A stretch of 64,000 nt of DNA, from contig NZ_CP095864.1 of NCBI RefSeq assembly GCF_023100845.1, positions 1,674,001 through 1,738,000 of the forward strand, written 5' to 3'. Made by a program: the position numbers and the translations under genes. The notes under the pieces were generated by a model. It made no database searches. It had not been told where the DNA came from and was given only the letters and a program-made list of their open reading frames with translations. This DNA comes from Gordonia sp. PP30 (GTDB taxonomy: Bacteria > Actinomycetota > Actinomycetes > Mycobacteriales > Mycobacteriaceae). This document shows positions 32,698-45,409 of this stretch, in pieces (within the stretch, counting starts at the first letter, position 1; every line of letters begins with the position of its first letter).

Positions 32698-34407
32698 TCA
32701 CCGCAGGAAGGCCGACGCCGAGGAGGCCAGGTCGAGCAGCGGCTGCGGGAACACCCCGACGAACGCGGTGACGGCGGCGCACACGCCGATCGGCACGGTG
32801 GTCAGCGCGCTCGGGGTCAGCACCTCCGGCGCGTCGTCCGGTGACGGCGCGAAGAACATCGAGACGATCACCCGCACATAGAAGTACGCGGCCACCGCGC
32901 TGCACAACACGCCCACGATCACCAGGGCCCACGCGCCGGTCGCTCCGGCCGCCGCGAAGACCGCGAACTTCCCGATGAATCCGCTGGTCAGCGGGATCCC
33001 GGCGAACGACAGCAGAAACAGCGACAGCAGTACCCCGACCAGTGGCCGCCGGCGTCCGAGGCCGGCCCAGGCGTCCAGCCGGGACTCCTCCACGCCGGTC
33101 TCATCGCGCACCACCGACAGCAGCGCGAAGCCGCCGAACGCCGCGAACGCGTACGCGGCGACGTAGAACAGGGTCGACGAGATCCCGGCCTCGGTCAGCG
33201 TGATCGCACCGACCAGGGCGAAGCCGACGTGCCCGACCGACGAGTAGGCGAGCATCCGTTTGATGTCCTGCTGCGTCACCGCCATCAGCGTGGCGATCAC
33301 CATCGTCGCGATCGCCACCGCCCACAGCGCGGGCCGCCAGTCGTCGGCCAGCCCGGCGAAGCCGACGTGCAGCACCCGCAGCAGTGCGCCGAACGCGGCG
33401 ACCTTCGTGGCCGACGCCATCAGCGCGGTCACCGGCGTCGGGGCGCCCTGATACACGTCCGGCACCCACGACCCGAACGGCACCGCCCCCACCTTGAACA
33501 GCAGTCCCACGCTCACCCCCACCACGGCGATCAGCGCGAGGGTGTGATCGGCGGACCCGCCGGCGGCGTCATGGGCCCCGCTCCCGGCGGCCAGCGAATG
33601 TCCGATCATGCCGAGGTTCAGCGACCCAGTGGCGCCGTAGGCGAACGCCGAACCGAACAGGAAGATCGCCGACGCGAACGCGCCGAGCAGAAAGTACTTG
33701 AGCGCGGCCTCCTGGGACAGTAGACGACGACGCCGTGCCAGCCCGCAGAGCAGATACAGCGGCAGGGAGAGCACCTCGAGCGCGACGAACATGGTGAGCA
33801 GGTCGCCGCACGCGCCGAACAGCATCATGCCGCCGACGGCGAACAGGGTGAGCGGGAAGACCTCGGTGGTGACCGCGTGGGCGCGGGCGGCGAGCAGCTC
33901 GTCGGGGGAGTCCGGAATCGTCGCCGCGGACGGGGTGAACGCGTCCGCGGGCAGATCCGCATCGGCGCCGCCACCGCTGACGACGGCCATCCGCCTGCCC
34001 GCGGCCGTGCGGACATCGACCGGTGCCCAGACCCGGTCGAGCCGCCGTTCGGCCATGAACGCGACCGCGGCGAGGGACACCAGCAGGATGGTGCCCTGCA
34101 AGAACAGCGTGGGGCCGTCGATCACGACCGCCCCCGACATGGTCGCGGCCGCGTCTGTGGGCATCCCGGTCGCCAGGATCACCACGCGGACGAAGGCGAT
34201 GACCAGCGCGGCGATCGCGAGCGACACCTGGATGCGGTGCCGCGCCCGGGCGACGGTCGCGGCCGGTGCGCCGGTCGCCCCGGGGGCGACGGCCAGTACC
34301 GCCTCGACCAGCACACTCAGCACGGCCACCCCGAACACGACGAGCATCGGTGAGAGCAGCGCGTAGTCGATGGCGGGGGCGTCGATCGCCAGCGGAACAG
34401 TGGTCAT
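32698..34407 (-). CDS. nuoN: NADH-quinone oxidoreductase subunit N
   Basis: A 569-residue antiporter-like proton-pumping subunit of respiratory complex I, last gene of the operon. About 14 helices; key stretches are LEVLSLPLYLLCGLARRR (Glu and Lys/Arg of the pumping path), SQEAALKYFLLGAFASA, and KVGAVPFGSWVPDVYQGAPTPV. An insert of about 50 residues between helices 3 and 4 (AERRLDRVWAPVDVR...DELLAA) is Ala/Asp-rich and probably a loop. The ATG at 34407 overlaps the nuoM stop by 4 bases and is preceded by GGAGG, so the upstream open frame is not used. Confidence 0.93.
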   Translation of the reverse strand: MTTVPLAIDAPAIDYALLSPMLVVFGVAVLSVLVEAVLAVAPGATGAPAATVARARHRIQVSLAIAALVIAFVRVVILATGMPTDAAATMSGAVVIDGPTLFLQGTILLVSLAAVAFMAERRLDRVWAPVDVRTAAGRRMAVVSGGGADADLPADAFTPSAATIPDSPDELLAARAHAVTTEVFPLTLFAVGGMMLFGACGDLLTMFVALEVLSLPLYLLCGLARRRRLLSQEAALKYFLLGAFASAIFLFGSAFAYGATGSLNLGMIGHSLAAGSGAHDAAGGSADHTLALIAVVGVSVGLLFKVGAVPFGSWVPDVYQGAPTPVTALMASATKVAAFGALLRVLHVGFAGLADDWRPALWAVAIATMVIATLMAVTQQDIKRMLAYSSVGHVGFALVGAITLTEAGISSTLFYVAAYAFAAFGGFALLSVVRDETGVEESRLDAWAGLGRRRPLVGVLLSLFLLSFAGIPLTSGFIGKFAVFAAAGATGAWALVIVGVLCSAVAAYFYVRVIVSMFFAPSPDDAPEVLTPSALTTVPIGVCAAVTAFVGVFPQPLLDLASSASAFLR

Positions 34408-35981
34408 CGCGGTCCTCCGGCGACACTCGGGTGCGGATCGACGGTGACGACGCTGCTGTGGCCGACCGCCGGATCGACGAAGTTCAGGATCAGCCCGGGG
34501 AAGAAGCCGAGTACCAGCAGCGCGGCGATCAGCGGTGCCACCACCGCTTTCTGCCGCACGCTGAGATCGCGGATCGGCCGGCTCGCCCCGCCACCGGCAC
34601 CGGCCGACGGACCGCCGAACACCCGCTGATAGGTCCACAGGATGTACAGCGCGGACAGCACCAGGGCGAGCGCCGCCAGGATGGCCGCCACCGGATAGCG
34701 CACATAGGTGCCGATCAGCACCAGGAACTCGCTGACGAACGGTGCCAGCCCCGGCAGCGAGAGGGTCGCGAGACCGGCGATCAGGAACACCCCGGCCAGC
34801 ACGGGCGCGGCCCGCTGGATGCCGCCGAAGTCGGCGATCAGCGCGCTGCCGCGCTGCGTCACCAGGAATCCCGCCACCAGGAACAGCGCCGCGGTCGAGA
34901 TCCCGTGATTCACCATGTACAGCGTCGACCCGGTCTGTCCCTGCGCGGTGAGCGCGAAGATCCCCAGCACGATGAACCCGAAGTGGGAGATCGACGTGTA
35001 CGAGATCAGCCGCATCAGATCGGTCTGCGCGATCGCCAGCACGGCACCGTAGAGGATCGACACCACCGCGAGCGACGACACCAGGGGGGCGAAGGTCACC
35101 GAGGCGTCCGGGAACATTCCGAGGCAGAAGCGGATCATCGCGAAGGTGCCGACCTTGTCCATCACCGCCATCATCATCACTGCGCTCGCCGGGGTCGCGG
35201 CGACGGCGGCGTCGGGCAGCCAGCTGTGCAGCGGCCACAGCGGAGCCTTGACCGCGAAGGCGAACAGGAAGCCCAGGAACAGCAGATTCAGCATCATCGG
35301 CGACGCTTCGAGGTCCCCCCGCGCGGCCATCTCGCTGATCGCGGTGAACGAGAACGTGCCCGGACCGCTGCGCGCGGTCACCACGTACAGGCCGATCACG
35401 GCGGCGAGCATCACCAGACCGCCGAGCAGGTTGTAGAGCAGGAACCGGACCGCGGCGCGGGACCGGAACCGCTCGCCGGCCGCCGACCGGTCAGTGCCGT
35501 AGCCGCCGATCAGGAAGTACATCGGGATCAGCATCGCCTCGAACACGATGTAGAAGAGCAGCACGTCGGTGGCGACGAAGCTGATCAGCACCAGTGCCTC
35601 GACGGCCAGCAGCAGGGCGACGTAGGTCGCCGCGCCGCGGGCGGTGGTCCGGCCGCTGATGTCGGCGTCACGCCAGCCGGCGAGCAGCAGCAGCGGCGTG
35701 AGGCAGGCGGTGAGCAGGATCAGGGCCAGCCCGATGCCGTCGAGCGAGAGCGAATAGCGCGTGCCGATCGCCGGGATCCAGCTGACGTCCTCGGTGAACT
35801 GGAAGCGGCCGCCCCCGGCCGAGAAGCGGATCGCGATGACGATGGCCCACCACGCGGTGACCACGCCCGCGCCGAGGCCGATGGCCTTGGCGGTGGTGGG
35901 CCGGTCGGCCGGCGCCAGCATCACCAGGACCGAGGCGAGCGCCGGGATCGCCCAGAGAATGGTCAGCCAGGGAACGGTCAC
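34404..35981 (-). CDS. nuoM: NADH-quinone oxidoreductase subunit M
   Basis: A 525-residue antiporter-like membrane subunit of complex I. Seen: [20 protein letters not shown] (essential Glu), [36 protein letters not shown] (Lys/His and the Asp-Pro pattern), and [19 protein letters not shown]. The start is the GTG at 35981, overlapping the nuoL stop, which gives the normal N terminus [13 protein letters not shown]. Its stop overlaps nuoN (ATGA). Confidence 0.93.
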   Translation of the reverse strand: MTVPWLTILWAIPALASVLVMLAPADRPTTAKAIGLGAGVVTAWWAIVIAIRFSAGGGRFQFTEDVSWIPAIGTRYSLSLDGIGLALILLTACLTPLLLLAGWRDADISGRTTARGAATYVALLLAVEALVLISFVATDVLLFYIVFEAMLIPMYFLIGGYGTDRSAAGERFRSRAAVRFLLYNLLGGLVMLAAVIGLYVVTARSGPGTFSFTAISEMAARGDLEASPMMLNLLFLGFLFAFAVKAPLWPLHSWLPDAAVAATPASAVMMMAVMDKVGTFAMIRFCLGMFPDASVTFAPLVSSLAVVSILYGAVLAIAQTDLMRLISYTSISHFGFIVLGIFALTAQGQTGSTLYMVNHGISTAALFLVAGFLVTQRGSALIADFGGIQRAAPVLAGVFLIAGLATLSLPGLAPFVSEFLVLIGTYVRYPVAAILAALALVLSALYILWTYQRVFGGPSAGAGGGASRPIRDLSVRQKAVVAPLIAALLVLGFFPGLILNFVDPAVGHSSVVTVDPHPSVAGGPR

Positions 35982-37921
35982 AGCGTGCTCACCACCCAGG
36001 TGAGGATGCCGATCAGCACCGTTCCGGTCAGGATCGACGCCGCGTACGACCGGACGTACCCGGTCTGCCACCGCCGCGTCACGGTCGAGAGCCCACCGAC
36101 ACCGGCGCCGACCGCGGTCGGGACCTGCGCGAAGCCGTCGTTCTCGATGGCGGCCAGTCCCGCCGTCGCCAACCGTCCCGGGCCCTCGAAGACGGTCTCG
36201 TTGAACGCGTCGCCGTAGAGGTCGCGGCGGGCCGCGACGGTCAGGCCGGAGACGTCGTCGGGGGCGGTCACCGGGACCGGTCGTGTGCCGTACTGCCGCC
36301 AGGCGATCGCGCCGCCGGCGAGCACCGTCGCCAGCACGATCAGCGTGACCGCCCAGCTCGGCAGCGGGCCCTCGTGATGCGCGGCCTCACCGACGACCGG
36401 CGCCAGCCAGTGCGCCACGGTGCCGCCGATCGTGAGCGCCCCGCCGGCGGCCAGCGAGCCGATCGCCAGCAGGATCATCGGCCAGGTCATCGATCGCGGC
36501 GCTTCGTGCGGGTGCAGCGGGGACTCGCCGCGCGGCGACCACCGGCGCTCGCCGAAGAAGGTCATCGCCATCACCCGGGTCATGTAGTAGGAGGTCAGCC
36601 CGGCCCCGAGCAGCGCGACCACGAACAGGATCGGGCCGCGCGCACCCCCGGCCCCGAAGGCGGCCTCGATGATGCCGTCCTTGGAGAAGAATCCGGAGAA
36701 CGGCGGGATGCCGATCAGCGCCAGGTACCCGAAGCCGAAGGTGACGAAGGTGACGGGCATGAGTTTCGCGAGCCCGCCGTACCGGCGCATGTCGGTCTCG
36801 TCGTTCATCGCGTGCATCACCGACCCGGCGCCGAGGAACAGCCCGGCCTTGAAGAAGCCGTGCGCCACCAGGTGCACGATCGCGACCGCGTAGCCGGCCG
36901 GGCCGAGTCCCGCGGCCATCACCATGTATCCGATCTGGCTCATGGTCGACGCGGCGAGCGCCTTCTTGATGTCGTCCTTCGCGCAGCCGATGATCGCCCC
37001 GAACAGCAGGGTCACCGCGCCGACCACGAGGACGGCGGTCTGCGCGCCGGGTGCGAGGCCGAACAGCGGCGCCGACCGGGTGATCAGGTAGACGCCCGCG
37101 GTCACCATCGTGGCCGCGTGGATCAGCGCCGACACCGGGGTGGGGCCCTCCATCGCGTCGAGCAGCCAGGCTTGCAGCGGTACCTGCGCGGACTTCGCGC
37201 AAGCTCCGAGGAGCAGGAGCAGGCAGATCGCGGTGAGCGTGCCCTCCCCGGCGCCCGGTGCCGCGCCGAAGACGTCCGCGAAGCCCACCGTGCCGAAGGT
37301 GGTGAACATGATCATCAGGGCGATCGCGAAGCCCACGTCGCCGACTCGGTTGATCACGAACGCCTTCTTCGCGGCCGTCGCCGCGGTCGGCTTGTACTGC
37401 CAGAAGCCGATCAGCAGGTACGACGCCAGGCCGACGCCCTCCCAGCCCAGGTAGACGCCCAGATAGCTCTCCGCCAGGACCAGCACCAGCATGGCCGCCA
37501 GGAACAGGTTGAGGTAGGCGAAGAATCGCCGCCGGTCCGGATCTGGGCGAGCGGAGCGACGGGAGGTGCCGCCGTTCGCCATGTAGCCGATCGAGTAGAC
37601 GTGGATCAGGGTGCCGACGACGGTGATCAGCAGCACGAAGCACATCGACAGCTGATCGAGCCGCAGCGCCGCCTCCACGTGGAAGCGCCCGGCGTGGATC
37701 CAGGTCCAGCCGCCCGAGACCGCGGCGCGCGCGGGCCCTTCGCGCCCGATCATCGCGATCCACGACGCGACCGCGATCACGGCGGCGGCGCCGGCGAGCA
37801 GCGTCGCCAGCAGGTGTCCCCACCGGTCGGTGCGGCGGCCGCCGAGCAGCAGGATCAGCGCGCCCGCGGCGGGCAGGCCGGGGAGCAGCCAGAGCAGATT
37901 CCCCCAGAGTCCGGTGGTCAT
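35978..37921 (-). CDS. nuoL: NADH-quinone oxidoreductase subunit L
   Basis: A 647-residue antiporter-like subunit with the long C-terminal lateral helix of complex I. Landmarks: [17 protein letters not shown] (Glu), [21 protein letters not shown], and [17 protein letters not shown]. In the loop before [14 protein letters not shown] the sequence carries an extra [11 protein letters not shown], encoded by a repeat-like GGCGAGCGGAGCGACGGGAG; from memory other actinobacterial NuoL have only about two residues there. The ATG at 37921 lies 4 bases past the nuoK stop. Confidence 0.93.
   Translation of the reverse strand: MTTGLWGNLLWLLPGLPAAGALILLLGGRRTDRWGHLLATLLAGAAAVIAVASWIAMIGREGPARAAVSGGWTWIHAGRFHVEAALRLDQLSMCFVLLITVVGTLIHVYSIGYMANGGTSRRSARPDPDRRRFFAYLNLFLAAMLVLVLAESYLGVYLGWEGVGLASYLLIGFWQYKPTAATAAKKAFVINRVGDVGFAIALMIMFTTFGTVGFADVFGAAPGAGEGTLTAICLLLLLGACAKSAQVPLQAWLLDAMEGPTPVSALIHAATMVTAGVYLITRSAPLFGLAPGAQTAVLVVGAVTLLFGAIIGCAKDDIKKALAASTMSQIGYMVMAAGLGPAGYAVAIVHLVAHGFFKAGLFLGAGSVMHAMNDETDMRRYGGLAKLMPVTFVTFGFGYLALIGIPPFSGFFSKDGIIEAAFGAGGARGPILFVVALLGAGLTSYYMTRVMAMTFFGERRWSPRGESPLHPHEAPRSMTWPMILLAIGSLAAGGALTIGGTVAHWLAPVVGEAAHHEGPLPSWAVTLIVLATVLAGGAIAWRQYGTRPVPVTAPDDVSGLTVAARRDLYGDAFNETVFEGPGRLATAGLAAIENDGFAQVPTAVGAGVGGLSTVTRRWQTGYVRSYAASILTGTVLIGILTWVVSTL
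37545..37567. repeat. Repeat-like insert inside nuoL
   Basis: GGGCGAGCGGAGCGACGGGA plus the next bases, coding in frame for about TSRRSARP in a cytosolic loop of NuoL. The GCGAGCGGAGCGA motif also resembles CGCTTCGCTCCGC at about 49140 in a gene-free stretch. Weaker than the other repeat copies. Confidence 0.4.
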
Positions 37922-37925
37922 CGCG

Positions 37926-38225
37926 TCACCGCCTCAGCAGATCGGCGTCGTCGACCGAGGCCGACCGGCGGGTGCGGAAGAGCGTCATGATGATCGCGAG
38001 GCCGACCACCACCTCGGCGGCGGCGACCACCATCGTGAAGAATGCGATCACCTGCCCGTCCAGGCTGGCGTGCATGCGCGCGAAGGTGACGAAGGCCAGG
38101 TTGGCGGCGTTCAGCATCAGTTCCACGCACATGAAGACGACGAGAGCGTTGCGGCGCAGCAGCACCCCGGACGCGCCGATCGCGAAGAGGATCGCCGACA
38201 GGTACAGGTAGTTCGCGGGGTTCAT
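37926..38225 (-). CDS. nuoK: NADH-quinone oxidoreductase subunit K
   Basis: A 99-residue, three-helix membrane subunit of complex I. Conserved membrane Glu residues are seen in [15 protein letters not shown] and [14 protein letters not shown]; both are needed for proton pumping in the family. The ATG at 38225 overlaps the nuoJ stop by 3-4 bases. The N terminus [17 protein letters not shown] matches actinobacterial NuoK, so the longer open frame upstream is not used. Confidence 0.95.
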   Translation of the reverse strand: MNPANYLYLSAILFAIGASGVLLRRNALVVFMCVELMLNAANLAFVTFARMHASLDGQVIAFFTMVVAAAEVVVGLAIIMTLFRTRRSASVDDADLLRR

Positions 38226-39133
38226 CGGCCCTCCTTGATCGGCCGGGTCCGTCCCAACGCTTCCTGAGTCGCCGACGACGTGCCGACCGCTCCCTGAGCC
38301 GCCGACGACGTGCCGACCGCCTCCTGAGCCGCCGACGACGTGCCGAACGCTCCCTGAGCCGCCGACGAAGGAGGCGTGTCGAAGGGACCGAGGTCCCGCG
38401 GGGTGAGCAGCGCGTTCACCGACAGCGCCGACGGTGAGCCGTCGGGTTCGCGGGCCGGGATGTCGACCGCGTTGTGCCGGGCGAAGACCCCGGGTGGTGG
38501 CAGCGGCGTGACGTGGCCGCCGCGGGCGAACCGGGCGATCGACAGCTCGCGCTGACCGCGCTTGGGGCCGAACCGCTGGCGGTGGGCCAGCACCATGGCG
38601 CCGAGTGTCGCGGTGATCAGCAGCGCGCCGGTGAGTTCGAACGCCCACAGGTACTTGACGAAGATCAGTTCGGCGAGGGCCCGGATGTTCTCGTTGCCGC
38701 CGCCGGGCGCGGTGCCGTGGCTGTAGTCGGGGGCGCCGCGGAACGGCGTGAGGACCGCGGTGCCGAGGGCCGCGACCAGCAGGATCGCGAAACCGATCCC
38801 GAGGCCGGCGGCCAGATAGCGCTGCCCCCGGATGGTCTCGACGAGCGAGTCCGACGAGTCCACGCCGATCAGCATCAGCACGAACAGGAACAGCATCATC
38901 ACCGCGCCGGTGTAGACCACCACCTGCACCACGCCGAGGAACAGCGCACCCTGCAGCACGTAGAACACCGCGAGGATGATCATCGTCATCGCCAGGAAGA
39001 CCGCCGAATAGACGGCCTTCGGCGACAGGATCACGCCGAGCGCACCGATCACCACGATCACCGCCAGCACCCAGAAGGTGACGGCCTCGCCGGTGGTGGT
39101 GCGGGTCAGTTCCGCCGCGAGTACGGCGGTCAT
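38222..39133 (-). CDS. nuoJ: NADH-quinone oxidoreductase subunit J with repeat-encoded tail
   Basis: A 303-residue, five-helix membrane subunit of complex I; the conserved core is [19 protein letters not shown]. After the membrane part comes a long cytosolic tail, ending in four in-frame 10-residue units (about [10 protein letters not shown] each, residues about 255-295) made by a 30-bp tandem repeat that ends in an interspersed-repeat sequence. The tail is probably disordered. The ATG at 39133 overlaps the nuoI stop by 4 bases; its stop overlaps nuoK. Confidence 0.92.
   Translation of the reverse strand: MTAVLAAELTRTTTGEAVTFWVLAVIVVIGALGVILSPKAVYSAVFLAMTMIILAVFYVLQGALFLGVVQVVVYTGAVMMLFLFVLMLIGVDSSDSLVETIRGQRYLAAGLGIGFAILLVAALGTAVLTPFRGAPDYSHGTAPGGGNENIRALAELIFVKYLWAFELTGALLITATLGAMVLAHRQRFGPKRGQRELSIARFARGGHVTPLPPPGVFARHNAVDIPAREPDGSPSALSVNALLTPRDLGPFDTPPSSAAQGAFGTSSAAQEAVGTSSAAQGAVGTSSATQEALGRTRPIKEGR
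38256..38387. repeat. Four 30-bp tandem repeats capped by an interspersed repeat, inside nuoJ
   Basis: CCTGAG recurs at 38263, 38293, 38323 and 38353, an exact 30-base period (core CCTGAGCCGCCGACGACGTG). The last unit runs into TCCCTGAGCC...GTGTCGAAGGGA (38351-38387), whose ends TCCCT/AGGGA are complementary, as in extragenic repeats of this group. All units are in the nuoJ frame. Confidence 0.85.
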
Positions 39134-39636
39134 CCGGTGACCTCGCCGCGGTAGTAGTTCTCCGGCCGCGTGCCGGGCTCCATGTCGTGCGGCGGGGGCG
39201 TCATGCCGTCTTCCAGCGGCGCCAGCAGCTGATCCTTCTCGTAGATCAGGCCGGCGCGGCTGGGGCCGGCGAGTTCGTAGTCGCCGGTCATGGTGAGCGC
39301 ACGCGTCGGGCAGGCTTCGATGCACAGGCCGCAGCCGATGCAGCGCAGGTAGTTGATCTGGTAGACGCGGCCGTAGCGCTCGCCGGGGGAGTAGCGCTCC
39401 TCGTCGGTGTTGTCGGCGCCCTCGACCAGGATGGCGTCGGCCGGGCACGCCCACGCACACAGCTCGCAGCCTATGCATTTCTCCAGCCCGTCCGGATAGC
39501 GATTCAGCTGGTGGCGGCCGTGGTAGCGAGGGGCGGGCGGTTCCTTCTGCTCCGGATACTGCTCGGTGATCGGGGCGCGGAACATGCCGGCGAACGTGGA
39601 GGCGAAGCCGGCGACGGCATCGGGCATGTCAGGCAT
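39130..39636 (-). CDS. nuoI: NADH-quinone oxidoreductase subunit I (2x[4Fe-4S])
   Basis: A 168-residue peripheral subunit carrying clusters N6a and N6b, with both ferredoxin motifs present: [16 protein letters not shown] and [16 protein letters not shown]. The N terminus is an amphipathic helix ([19 protein letters not shown]) that lies on the membrane arm. It overlaps nuoH (8 bases) and nuoJ (4 bases). Confidence 0.95.
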   Translation of the reverse strand: MPDMPDAVAGFASTFAGMFRAPITEQYPEQKEPPAPRYHGRHQLNRYPDGLEKCIGCELCAWACPADAILVEGADNTDEERYSPGERYGRVYQINYLRCIGCGLCIEACPTRALTMTGDYELAGPSRAGLIYEKDQLLAPLEDGMTPPPHDMEPGTRPENYYRGEVTG

Positions 39637-40912
39637 CGGCGGACTCCTTCGGCAGAACCTGGCCGGGCAGTGGCGGTACCGGGAAGCCCCCGGCGAACGG
39701 ATCGAAGGGCTTGTCGTGGGCGCCTTCCGGGCCGGTCGAAGCGGCAGACGAATCGATCGACCGACCTCCCACCACCGCGAACACCGCCTTGAGCAGCGCT
39801 GCGGTCACGACCAGTCCGGCGGCGGCGTAGATCAGGCCGGCGCTCCACGCGGCCCAGCCGCGGGTGGCCTCGGTGATCACCGCGACCACCAGCACCCAGG
39901 CGAGGGCGAACGGGATCAGCACCTTCCAGCCGAGCGTCATGAACTGGTCGTAGCGCAGGCGCGGGAGCGTGGTCCGCAGCCAGATGAACACGAACAGGAA
40001 CACCCACACCTTGATCACGAACCACAGCAGCGGCCACCATCCGCTGTTCGCGCCGGACCACAGGCTCACCGGCCACGGCACCTGCCAGCCGCCGAGGAAC
40101 AGCGTCGCGGCCAGCGCCGACACCGTCGCCATGTTGATGTACTCGGCCAGCATGAACATCGCGAACTTCAGCGACGAGTACTCGGTGTGGAAGCCGCCGA
40201 CCAACTCGCCCTCGGCCTCGGGCAGGTCGAACGGGGCGCGGTTGGTTTCGCCGACCATCGAGATCGCGTAGATCACGAACGACGGCAGCAGCACCAGTAC
40301 GTACCAGCGCCCGGACTGCCCGGCGACGATCCCGGACGTCGACATGGTGGCCGACAGCAGGAAGACCGCGGCGAAGGTCAGGCCCATCGCGATCTCATAC
40401 GAGATCACCTGCGCCGTCGACCGCAGGCCGCCGAGCAGCGGATAGGTCGACGACGACGCCCAGCCCGCCAGCACGATGCCGTACACCCCGATTGAGGTGA
40501 CGGCCAGGATGTAGAGCACGCCGACCGGTAGGTCGGTCAGCTGCAGCGGGGTCTGGTGACCGAACACCGAGACCATCGGCCCCATCGGGATCACCGCGAA
40601 CGCCATGATCGCCGGCACCACCGAGATGATCGGTGCCAGTACGTACAGCACCTTGTCGACGCCGATCGGGGTGAGACCCTCCTTCAGGGCGAGCTTCACG
40701 CCGTCGGCCAGGCTTTGCAGCGCACCGTGCCAGCCGACCCGGTTCGGCCCGAGCCGCCGCTGCATGCGGGCCATCACCTTGCGCTCGGCGAGGATCGCGA
40801 CCAGCACCGTCACCACCAGGAACGCGAAGATCGCGACGGCCTTGACGAGCATCAGCCACCACGGATCGCGCCCGAAGTCGGCGAGCGTGGGGAACCGGGC
40901 TGGCGCGGTCAT
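39629..40912 (-). CDS. nuoH: NADH-quinone oxidoreductase subunit H
   Basis: A 427-residue membrane subunit forming the quinone chamber. Seen: [35 protein letters not shown] and [21 protein letters not shown] with its Glu-rich quinone-site loop. About 30 extra residues at the C terminus ([13 protein letters not shown]) are typical of actinobacterial NuoH. Four-base overlap with nuoG upstream. Confidence 0.95.
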   Translation of the reverse strand: MTAPARFPTLADFGRDPWWLMLVKAVAIFAFLVVTVLVAILAERKVMARMQRRLGPNRVGWHGALQSLADGVKLALKEGLTPIGVDKVLYVLAPIISVVPAIMAFAVIPMGPMVSVFGHQTPLQLTDLPVGVLYILAVTSIGVYGIVLAGWASSSTYPLLGGLRSTAQVISYEIAMGLTFAAVFLLSATMSTSGIVAGQSGRWYVLVLLPSFVIYAISMVGETNRAPFDLPEAEGELVGGFHTEYSSLKFAMFMLAEYINMATVSALAATLFLGGWQVPWPVSLWSGANSGWWPLLWFVIKVWVFLFVFIWLRTTLPRLRYDQFMTLGWKVLIPFALAWVLVVAVITEATRGWAAWSAGLIYAAAGLVVTAALLKAVFAVVGGRSIDSSAASTGPEGAHDKPFDPFAGGFPVPPLPGQVLPKESADA

Positions 40913-43346
40913 CGGCCGCTCCGCACGATCACCCGATCGCCGGGCGAGGCCGCCAGCCGGGCGTGCAGTCCCTGACCGGGCGCGTTCATCGGAACCCAGA
41001 TCACGTCGTCGGGCATGTCGGTGACCGCCAGCGGCAGGGTCAGCTCGCCGCGCCGCGTGGCGACGGTCACCGGGTCGCCGTCGCCGATGCCGAGCCGCTC
41101 CGCCGCCGCGGCGGCGAGGCGCACGACCGGGCGGCGTGCGGTCTGCGCGAGGTAGGGCTCGCCGTCCTGAAGACGGCCGTCATCGAGGAGCATCCGCCAG
41201 GACGCGAGAGTGAACTCGTGACCGGGGGCCGTTTCGACACGGGCGGGCTGCTCAGTAGCCCGCCCCGCCGGACGAGCCGTTAGGCGAGTCCGAGTCGAAA
41301 CGCCCGTCTCGAACGACGCGCGCTCGCCGTCCCACGGCCCGATGCGCGCGAACTCGCGATGAATCGCGTCGGCGCTGTCGCAGGTCAGGTCCGCCCCGAG
41401 TTCGGCGGCCAGCAGGTGGAGCACGCGGTGGTCGGACAGCGGGAGGGTGCCGCGGTCGGGCGGCGGGAGAGCGGTGGAGAACGGCCGCGGACGACCCTCC
41501 CAGTCCACGAAGGTGCCGGTCTTCTCGGCGACCGCGGCCACCGGGAAGACGACGTCGGCGTACTCGGTCACCGCGGAGGGACGCTGCTCCAGGCTCACCA
41601 CGAACGACCGGGCGAACGCGTCGCGGGCGGCCGCCGGGTCGGGCAGGTCGCCGGGGTCCACCGCACCGGTCAGCACCGCGCCGAGGTCGCCGTTCGCGAG
41701 GGCCGCGAGCATTCCGGCGGTGTCCCGGCCGGGGACCTCGCTGGGTACCGTGCCCCAGACCTGCCCGAGGTCGCGGCGGGCGGTCGCCGACGATACCGGC
41801 CGGCCCGCGGGCAGCAGATTCGGTGCGGCTCCGACGTCCAGGCCGCCGCGCTCGCCGGCGCGCCGGGGGATCCAGGCCAGCCGCGCGCCGGTGCCGTCGG
41901 CGACGGCGGCCGCGGCGGTGAGGGCGCCGGGTGCGGCGGCGAGTCGTTCACCGGTCAGCAGTACCGCCCCCGGCGTGGCGAGTAGCTCGGCCACCTCCGG
42001 CGACGCCAGCGCGTCGGCCTCGGCCCCGGGGACGCACGAGATCAGGTCCGCGGACAGCTTCGCCGATCCGGGACTGCGCCAGGAGGCGATGGTCACGACG
42101 CGGCAGTGATGGCGGCGCACCGCCTTCCGCAGCCTCAGGAAGACGGCCGCGCTCTCCTCCTCCGGTTCCAGTCCGGCCAGGACCACCACCGGTGCCTTCT
42201 CCAATTCGGCGTAGGTCACCCCGATTCCGGTACCGGCGACGCGCGCCGCCAGGAACGCGGTCTCCTCCGCCGAGTGATCCCGCACCCGCATGTCGACGTC
42301 GTTGGTGCCGAGCACCACGCGGGCGAACTTGCCGTAGGCGTAGGCGTCCTCGACCGTCGCCCGTCCACCGAGCAGCACCCCGGCCGGTGTTCCGGACAGG
42401 CCGCGGGCGGCGACGGCCAGCGCGTGCGGCCACGACGCCGGCGCGAGCACGCCGTCGTCGCCGCGGACCAGCGGGACGGTGAGCCGGTCGGGGAGCTGGG
42501 CGTAGGCGAACGCCCAGCGGCCCTTGTCGCAGTTCCACTCCTCGTTGACCTCGGGATCGTCACCGGCCAGGCGGCGCAGCACCTTCCCGCGCCTGTGATC
42601 GGTGCGCAGCGCGCACCCGCCCGCGCAGTGTTCGCAGACGCTCGGTGACGAGATCAGGTCGAAGGGCCGCGCGCGGAAGCGGTACGCGGCACCGGTCAGG
42701 GCGCCCACCGGGCAGATCTGCACCGTGTTGCCCGAGAAATACGATTCGAAAGGCTCCTCCGAATAGGCGGATACCTGCTGCAGCGCACCGCGATCGGCGA
42801 GCTCGATCAGCGGATCCCCGGCGATCTCGGTGGAGAACCGGGTGCACCGGGCACACAGGACACACCGCTCCCGGTCGAGCAGCACCTCCGGCGACAGCGC
42901 CACCGGCTTGGTGTAGGTGCGCTTGACGCCGTCGAACCTCGACGTGGGCCGGCCCGCCGACATGGCCTGGTTCTGCAGCGGGCACTCGCCGCCCTTGTCA
43001 CAGGTCGGGCAGTCGAGCGGGTGATTGATGAGCAGGAGTTCCATCACGCCGCTCTGCGCGCGGGCCGCGTCGGCCGAGGTGTGCTGGGTACGGACCACCA
43101 TCTGATCGGTCGCCGTGATGGTGCACGATGCCATCGGTTTGCGCTGTCCCTCCACCTCGACCAGGCATTGCCGGCAGGCCCCGGCGGGCGGCAGCAGCGG
43201 GTGATCGCAGAAGCGGGGGATCTCGACGCCGATCAGTTCGGCGGCGCGGATCACCAGGGTGCCCTTGGGGACGGTCACCTCGACGCCGTCGATGGTGAGG
43301 GTCACCGTGTTCTCGTCGACCGCGGGGGCCGCGGGTTCTGCGGCGG

Positions 43347-43350
<4 letters not shown>
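40909..43350 (-). CDS. nuoG: NADH-quinone oxidoreductase subunit G
   Basis: An 813-residue iron-sulfur subunit of the complex I arm. Cluster ligands in order: [17 protein letters not shown] ([2Fe-2S]), [17 protein letters not shown] and CVLCARC ([4Fe-4S]), and [15 protein letters not shown] (start of the molybdopterin-type domain with the N7-like site). Near the C terminus a linker (about [19 protein letters not shown]) is encoded by a 71-bp palindromic repeat. The ATG is at 43350, overlapping the nuoF stop. Confidence 0.94.
41231..41301. repeat. 71-bp palindromic repeat inside nuoG
   Basis: Outer arms GTTTCGAC (41231-41238) and GTCGAAAC (41294-41301) are perfectly complementary. Inside, GGGCGGGCT (41241-41249) pairs with AGCCCGCCC (41257-41265) over a 7-base loop. 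It looks like a mobile extragenic palindrome now read in frame in a linker of NuoG. Confidence 0.75.
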
Positions 43351-44707
<1,357 letters not shown>

Positions 44708-44711
<4 letters not shown>

Positions 44712-45409
44712 CGCTCGTCCCCTTCGATAGGCTCAGGGGGTGGGGACGAAGGCTCAGCGGGCTGGCTGGGCGGGGCGCCGGCGAGGAGCCGCTCGTTCTC
44801 CCGGAAGGTGCACAGTGAATCCGCGCCGCGGCTGGGGCACACCGGCCTCCCGGCGCGCAGGTCGTCGACCAGCGCGGCCGCGGACTCCGGGGTCTGGTCG
44901 TCGAAGAACTCCCAGTTGACCATCACCACCGGCGCGAAGTCGCAGGCGGCGTTGCATTCGACGCGCTGCAGGGTCACCGCGCCGTCGTCCGTCGTCTCGC
45001 CGGGTGCGACGCCGAGCCGGTCGGTGAGTTCGGCGAGGATCGCGTCGCCACCCATCACCGCGCACAGCGTCGTCGTGCAGACACCGACCAGATGGGTGCC
45101 GGTGGGCGTGCGCCGGTACATCGAGTAGAAGGTCGCGACCGACGCGACCTGGGCGGGGGTGAGCTCGAGCAGGTCGGCGCAGAACCGGACGCCGGCGCGC
45201 GTGACGTAGCCGTCGTGCGCCTGGACCAGGTGCAGCAGCGGCAGCAGCGCGGACCGCGCCTGCGGGTACCGGGCGATGATCGGGGCGGCGTCGGCGCGCA
45301 GCGCGGCCTCGTCGCCGGGCGAATACCGCTCCGGGCCGGTGAACTCGATCGGCGGTTGCGGCGTCCCGGTGCGGAACGGCGTGAGTCCGAGCAGGACGGG
45401 ATCGGTCAT
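44708..45409 (-). CDS. nuoE: NADH-quinone oxidoreductase subunit E
   Basis: A 233-residue thioredoxin-fold subunit with the [2Fe-2S] cluster N1a: the ligands are in [11 protein letters not shown] and [15 protein letters not shown]. The C-terminal tail (about [11 protein letters not shown]) is encoded by a repeat copy at 44719-44740 and is not part of the fold. The ATG at 45409 overlaps the nuoD stop; the upstream open frame is not used. Confidence 0.94.
44719..44740. repeat. Interspersed repeat forming the 3' end of nuoE
   Basis: On the minus strand CCCCTGAGCCTATCGAAGGGG, whose ends are complementary. It is a copy of the CCTGAGCCTGTCGAAGG-type element found elsewhere in this window, and it encodes PEPIEG in the NuoE tail. 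Confidence 0.7.

Noticed and set aside
38256..38375. CRISPR-like array of 30-base repeats
   Set aside because: The units are back-to-back with no spacers, are coding and in frame in nuoJ, and no cas gene is near.
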